Shown here one piece after another: positions 56,891 through 61,693 of a stretch of DNA of 61,693 bases. The stretch lies in contig BFEA01000006.1 in the NCBI GenBank assembly GCA_003427395.1, positions 7,077,290 to 7,138,982 of the forward strand. Direction: 5' to 3'. The notes beneath the pieces were generated by a model. It was not told the DNA's origin. It was given only the letters and a program-made list of their open reading frames with translations, and did not search any database. How positions within the stretch are numbered: position 1 is the stretch's first letter; the number at the start of each line of letters is the position of its first letter. The DNA comes from Chara braunii. Taxonomy: Eukaryota; Streptophyta; Charophyceae; Charales; Characeae. A program made the position numbers and the translations under genes.

Positions 56891-57240
56891 AAGCAAACTA
56901 CACTTGGGACTAACTACTGACGCCTGCTCGATAAATCAGGATCAATGACGGCTAACACAACCTCTTGATGAGACCGTGGGCTAGCATTGGGCCTAATCCC
57001 TAGCAAGGTCAGTCCTATCCTCATCCCAAGTTTTCCCTCCCAACATCCATCTGACCTACCTATGGCTCCCGCACTTGGCGAGCATCTAAAGCAACTAACC
57101 TATCGAAAGGACACCCCAAGTGAGATCCTACAATCATATATGAGCATGCATCTCTCACAATCCCACATACATTTGCCCAGGTAGTTCGTTAGATCACTCA
57201 GTTGTTCCCTTTCAATAACTCCCTCACTTATGGCATAGGA

Positions 57241-58510
57241 TCAGACAAGGCCCTAACTTAAGGGCATGTCCAACCTGCCTAAGTAAACAAGTAAAAGTAC
57301 GCACAATTGGACTGCCCTAACTTAAGGGTATGCCCAACTCCAGGTAAACTCTAGTCATAAANCATATGACCAGACCGCCCTAACTTAAGGGTACGCCTGG
57401 CTTCTGCTTGAACTGACGACATGAAGCGTAAAGCTAGACTGCCCTAACTTAAGGGTATGCCTAGCCAGCTTTACACAAAGTTACATAGGGCATAGGATTA
57501 GACTGCCGCAACTTAGGGGTGTGCCTAACCTGCCTAGAACAAGCACGAACGACGAATGGTCAAACCGCCCTAACTTAAGGGTACGTCCAACCTACAGAAC
57601 AAACGCAAACGACGAATGGTCAGACCGCCCTAACTTAAGGGTACGTCCAACCTACATCACGTCAACGACAAGAGCCTATCACCAGGACGCCCTAACTTAA
57701 GGGTACGCCTGGCTGGCCTAAACAGTATAGTTACATAGGGCAGGATCTGCCTGAACAAGTACAACGACGTGTGACTAAGTCGCCCTAACTTAAGGGTACG
57801 CTTAGCCTCCGTAACGACAATCATATGAGAACAACCATTGATACTTACACAAACTATATGTGTTTCTCTCTTATTAGGCAGATGATCAGACCTACCCAAC
57901 TTAGGGAGACATCCAATCCTGCCTTGTGTTTAGAAGGGAAAATAAAACAAGTTTATACTAATTCTCTGATCCTTTGTCTTGTCATGAGCATAAGACCGAG
58001 CCGCCCTAACTTAAGGGTACGCTCAGCCTGCCCGGGTTACCTTCGTTATATTCTTCATCACTTTTCTCCTTTTCTTGTTCTACCTGACTTACTGACCCGC
58101 TTTCCCCACTTAGGGTGCCCGGTCTGCCAGATGATATAGGTTCGTAATATATATCAAAATTGTATACTTGGGTTGATCATTATGTTCATGGCTTATGACT
58201 GAGCCGCCCTAACTTAAGGGTACACTCAGCCTTAAGCTTGTGTCCCCCTCAAAAGAAAACACACAAAGAGCTGAGTCCATACAACTTAGAGTGTTCCCAC
58301 TCCTGTTTTCAGCAACCCATAAAGAAACACCAGGATTTTGGGACCTACCAACTTAGGGTGTCCATCCTCCTGTTCAGAAATCCCAAAAAAAAACAGCGAC
58401 TGGTCCGTCCAACTTAGGATAGGCCCAACCCTCAAACCCATACAAGCAGCCCAGCAAACATAAAATAAACACAGCACTGAACCCACTCAACCTAGAAGGG
58501 TCCAGCCTTT
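57241..58510 (+). repeat. Array of about 17 covarying hairpin units (constant AACTTA loop)
   Basis: CCCTAACTTAAGGG cores start at 57251, 57315, 57378, 57442, 57568, 57628, 57690, 57783, 58004 and 58207. Variant cores lie near 57506, 57895, 58104, 58280, 58347, 58408 and 58488. Each core can fold as CCCT-AACTTA-AGGG. Most are enclosed by an outer pair that differs between units: TTGG/CCAA (57315 unit), CCAG/CTGG (57378), GCTAG/CTAGC (57442), TTAG/CTAA (57506), CCAGG/CCTGG (57690), CTAAG/CTTAG (57783), GAGC/GCTC (58004), GACC/GGTC (58104), CTGAG/CTCAG (58207), GAGT/ACTC (58280), GGAC/GTCC (58347). Spacing is 55-115 bp. The 57541 and 57601 units are a recent 60-bp tandem copy. Function unknown. 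Confidence 0.85.
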
Positions 58511-58749
58511 GGTTGACCCAGTCAATACATGCAATACAACCTTCAACCCACCTTCCCCCAGTTTAACTCTGTCTGAATTTACTCAAAAGATCTGAACTCT
58601 CATATACACTTGTTGATTTATCTTTCAGAATGCATGTCTTGACATACATAGCAAAGCAAAAAGTAATATCCTTACATAGTTAACTTTAGATAGCCCAGGG
58701 ATAATAAATAGGGGAAGGGATCACACAGGTTAACGAGATTATACTTTAA

Positions 58750-59160
58750 GTTCCCTGGCTCCATAACCCCGCCTAGGCTCCGGCAAAGCTCCCGCAATCG
58801 GTGGGGCATCCTCCCACAGAGGCGTTGGCGCGGTCCTATGGGTTTCAATCCCGCCTGCCGCCTTCCTCTCGTAACCCCAGACTAGACTTAGAATAAGAAG
58901 GGCAGCGAAAGAAAGTTCAGACTCTCGAGATCCCAGGGAGGTGCGCTCAATCTCGCTGTGAGAGGGCCTTGTAGCCTTCAAGTCCTGAGGGCCCCGCAAT
59001 GATGGCCAGGAAAATGCAGCAGCAACCAGTCCCAACCTCGGCTGGACACAGCATCCACAGTCCACAACTGCAGTCTCTCGAAGGTAATGATACAACCGCC
59101 GTAGTAGCAGCGTTCGATGTGCACAGCAGCAGTCCGCAGCGGGGGACCGCGTCCTACTCA
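58750..59160 (-). repeat. Inverted homologous block, arm B
   Basis: Reverse-complement partner of 54750-55200. On the minus strand it reads GGTCCCCCGCTGCGGACTGC, CATTGCGGGGCCCT, ACTTGAAGGCTACAAGGCCC, AAGTCTAGTC, GAGGAAGGCGGCAGGCGGG and ATTGAAACCC. The 141-codon minus-strand frame across it is not called as a gene. Confidence 0.6.
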
Positions 59161-61693
59161 ACAATAGTGTTTTTCGCAGTGCCCAACATAGTAACAGCCC
59201 CCAACCTTGGCGTAGTGTCAGTCTGATTCAATGGCAGCGGTCGCTGCTGTATAGTCCCAAAAAAGTTGTTATGGGGGCAGATGAGAACCCCACACAACTC
59301 GCTGTATAGTCGTGCTGCAACCGTGATTTGCCCAACGCTTGCAGCCTTTGACAGACAGTAGCAGCCATATGCTACACTCGTAGTAAGGCAGTGCACCGAC
59401 GGCCCCCGCCTGTGCCACAAGAGGCACAGCAAAGCCCGCAACCGGTACACCGTAAGAGTTACCGCTTCTTGATAGGTGTAAGGGGCCTGCCTTATATAGC
59501 TCAAGGTACAAGCCTGTAGTGTCGTTAAACCAGGCTCAGCAACCTGTGGACCGCGTGCTGCGAAAGCCCGATCGAACTGCAGCAACGCTACTTAGTTACA
59601 TACAGCAACCGTACTCCGCTGGCTGTCCTCAGCCGCAGCCCGTCTCTACGGTTAGTCATGACCCTCGAGCCCTCCTCACGACCGTCACTAGGAACCCACA
59701 GCAGCGGGCGCCCTCCAAGTATATAACTTCAAAAGCCAACGGCCACGCAGGTGAAAAGGAACTCAACAGTGGCGTACAGTGAGGAATGGCGCCCCGCACC
59801 GCAACTCAAGTGTGCAAGCCTTCAGTGTCGCCCAACTGTGCACAGCAAAGGGTACTGTTCGCGCCGTATGCCCTTAACCATGGCGTCCCAACAGCTGCCC
59901 TGAACTGCCACGCCCTTTAGCAGGGACAGCCGCATGTTATTGCGCAGTCACACATTGCTATATGGTTGACTGTAATAGCCAGCTACACAGTTGGCAGTAA
60001 TTATGAATCGTACCGCAACAGCAGTCTTTTGACCGCAACAGTGGGTGTTCCGTGGTGGCACAGTCTTGACAGCCGTTCCACAACCTCTTCAGCGGCAGCG
60101 AACTTAAGCCGTCCAGACCAGCACCAGTTCCCTGGTCTGAGCACACAGTGGTTTCCCCCTCCGTCTACCTACCGCTACTCAGTCTAGTAGGACGCTTGTT
60201 CAAATTAGAGCACAGCCCCAGGCCCTATGCGAAATGTAGTATTACACAGCGGGCGTAGTGGTACCACCCGCAGAGGGCATAACAAAGCACAGTAACCCCA
60301 ATGATATTCAACGGAAGGCGTCTAGCAGCCGCCGCTATGCTGCGAAGCACTATAGTCAGTGGGTGAAATCAGACAATACGCTCAGTAGGACTCCAACTTA
60401 AAGCCCACTATGTTCAGTGTTGTGCACAACAGAAAGCACCATGCGGTAACCAACAGCCGCAGTCTACGCAGGCCTAGTGTAATAAAAAATATATATAACA
60501 ATAATAAAAAAGAACATAATAAAAAAATAAGAATTTATGCTGCAACCAGGCCGTGATACTTCCAACAAGTTTGTTGTGGCAGCAAATGAAGCCCCACAGT
60601 CTGCTGGTGACAAGGGNNACCTCACCGGTAAGTTCCTCAACAAGTTTTGTGGAGTATGGTAAGCTCGGTCAGTCAGTAGTACACACAGTATGGAGTGGCG
60701 CCCAACTGTTTCTGTCCCTNANCGAGTCAGCCACTNACTGTATTCTATGTAATGCCGCAATAGTACCAGACTCTTCAGCCACTTAGACGCTGAGAAGAAT
60801 GACTCCTCTACGGGTTGTCTATTGCCTGTGCCTTAGTAACAGTGGCGTAGTAGATTGGCAATCAGCAGTTCGGAGCATCCTGCCCGACAACAGCAGATGA
60901 CCACTTCGACCCCAGGTCGGTCCGAGTTGGACTGCAGCCCCTAGCCAGGCCACGCAGCCTTTCGGCCAATACCGGCTTAGCAACAGTGACAGCAGTACGG
61001 TAACATCAGTACCAAAGCCTCTCAAGCAGTAGTCGGGGTAGTGATGGCGGTAGTGTCTGACGACTAGTTCTGCTTGCTGCGCTGACTCTCACAGCCCCAA
61101 ACTCCCCTCCTCACGTTATCCCTCTCAGCGCCCCCTACTCTGAATGTGGTCAGCTCCAAATTGTGGGGAACCCAATCCAGACTGTAGCAGCGCGATCCGT
61201 AAGCAACATAAGAGCCTCCGGACACCGAACCCGCAGCGAACTGTCCAGCCGGGGCACGTTCCCTCCTCGCAAGCTAGTTCCAATCAGTAGGGTGCAGGCA
61301 GACCTCACAGTCTATCACTGTCCATCGCATCAGCTCCCTCAACTGGTCGGGGCTGCGCTTGCCTGCACCTCTCTCTCCCTCTCCTTATTTCGTCTCGCCC
61401 CCATTCGTACGTGTAACCACCCTCCTCTGTCCCAGTTGCAGCTAACTCATAACTCGGGTGGCTCGTTGAGCTTGGATGCCTGTTGACTGAGGCATCTGAC
61501 AATGGCAAGGGACAATCACCGCAGTGAAACCGCAGCTACTCAGGAAAGGATAGCGACGAGGCAGCAGAGGTGATCACGTCAACCACCAGATCGTGAGGAG
61601 GGGCTACAACAACTGCAGGGCAGACTCGACTACAACGAAGGTGGGGCTACGAGCCACACCAATGCCCACCCTCGATCATCGATACCTCCTTTT
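59161..61693 (-). other. Non-coding continuation of arm B, with ambiguous bases
   Basis: CAG/CAAC-rich sequence with recurring words such as CCCAACTGTGCACAGC. No gene, tRNA or rRNA signature is seen. Ns at 60617-60618, 60720, 60722 and 60736 show low assembly quality. Frames of 100-143 codons lack family signal. An AT-only tract lies at 60480-60535. Confidence 0.45.

Larger units (their letters stand above)
55201..57239. other. Non-coding spacer between the inverted blocks
   Basis: No gene recognised. It includes an 8-bp perfect inverted repeat (55453-55476) and a diverged 86-bp direct repeat (56720-56890). Open frames near 55084-55418 are GC-driven and overlap in several phases. Confidence 0.45.

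Noticed and set aside
57241-58510. Hairpin array as a CRISPR array or as telomere-like CCCTAA repeats
   Set aside because: Spacing is irregular (55-115 bp), the conserved part is only 14-20 bp with covarying arms, the context is a eukaryotic genome, and CCCTAA is not tandem.
58739-59164. 141-codon minus-strand frame
   Set aside because: The homologous block at 54.75-55.2 kb has a different reading frame with stops, so coding conservation is absent.

Overview
This is nuclear DNA from a repeat-rich eukaryote, most likely a charophyte green alga of the Chara type. That assignment is an inference: it rests on the plant-type retroelement proteins (chromodomain Ty3/gypsy, APE-type LINEs with a zf-RVT end), GT-AG introns, long dinucleotide microsatellites and very long introns. 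I see no bacterial operon structure, tRNA, rRNA or CRISPR.

Host gene. Only one host gene is recognisable, on the + strand: the end of an AAA+ ATPase of the AFG2/SPATA5/CIP111 family. Its penultimate exon (about 1222-1426) and last exon (20721-21029) are separated by a 19.3-kb intron. The intron holds a compound microsatellite, a decayed Ty3/gypsy element (about 4.0-9.8 kb, minus strand) and a long LINE (LINE-1 of this window, about 10.5 to 18.6-20.3 kb, minus strand).

21-41 kb. After the gene come a non-autonomous retroelement (22.73-24.59 kb, LINE-derived 3' end and poly(A)), a LINE inserted with an inverted 5' half and intact target-site duplication (LINE-3, 25.35-29.65 kb, a textbook twin-priming product), and an older AT-rich LINE (LINE-2, 30.85 to about 40.5 kb, minus strand), flanked by two copies of a 360-bp dispersed repeat. 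The LINEs share a short 3' terminal motif, and LINE-2 ends in a perfect 8-bp stem with a GAGA loop right before poly(A).

41-50 kb. A + strand gypsy remnant keeps an integrase with an exact D-57-D-35-E triad, though two stops interrupt it. It is followed by a possible 256-bp intron and a 3.8-kb decayed coding region (gag-like start, long acidic middle, coiled coils) of no family I recognise.

50-61.7 kb. This part is non-coding, probably long LTR or untranslated retroelement sequence. Two homologous blocks lie in opposite orientation (54.75-55.2 kb + and 58.75-59.16 kb -). Between them, at 57.24-58.5 kb, is the most unusual signal in the window: about 17 short hairpin-like units with a constant AACTTA loop and CCC/GGG stem, whose outer arms differ in sequence from unit to unit yet mostly stay self-complementary.

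The assembly contains ambiguous bases at 11778, 57362, 60617-60618, 60720, 60722 and 60736. The one at 11778 joins two identical 55-bp copies and looks like an unresolved contig overlap.
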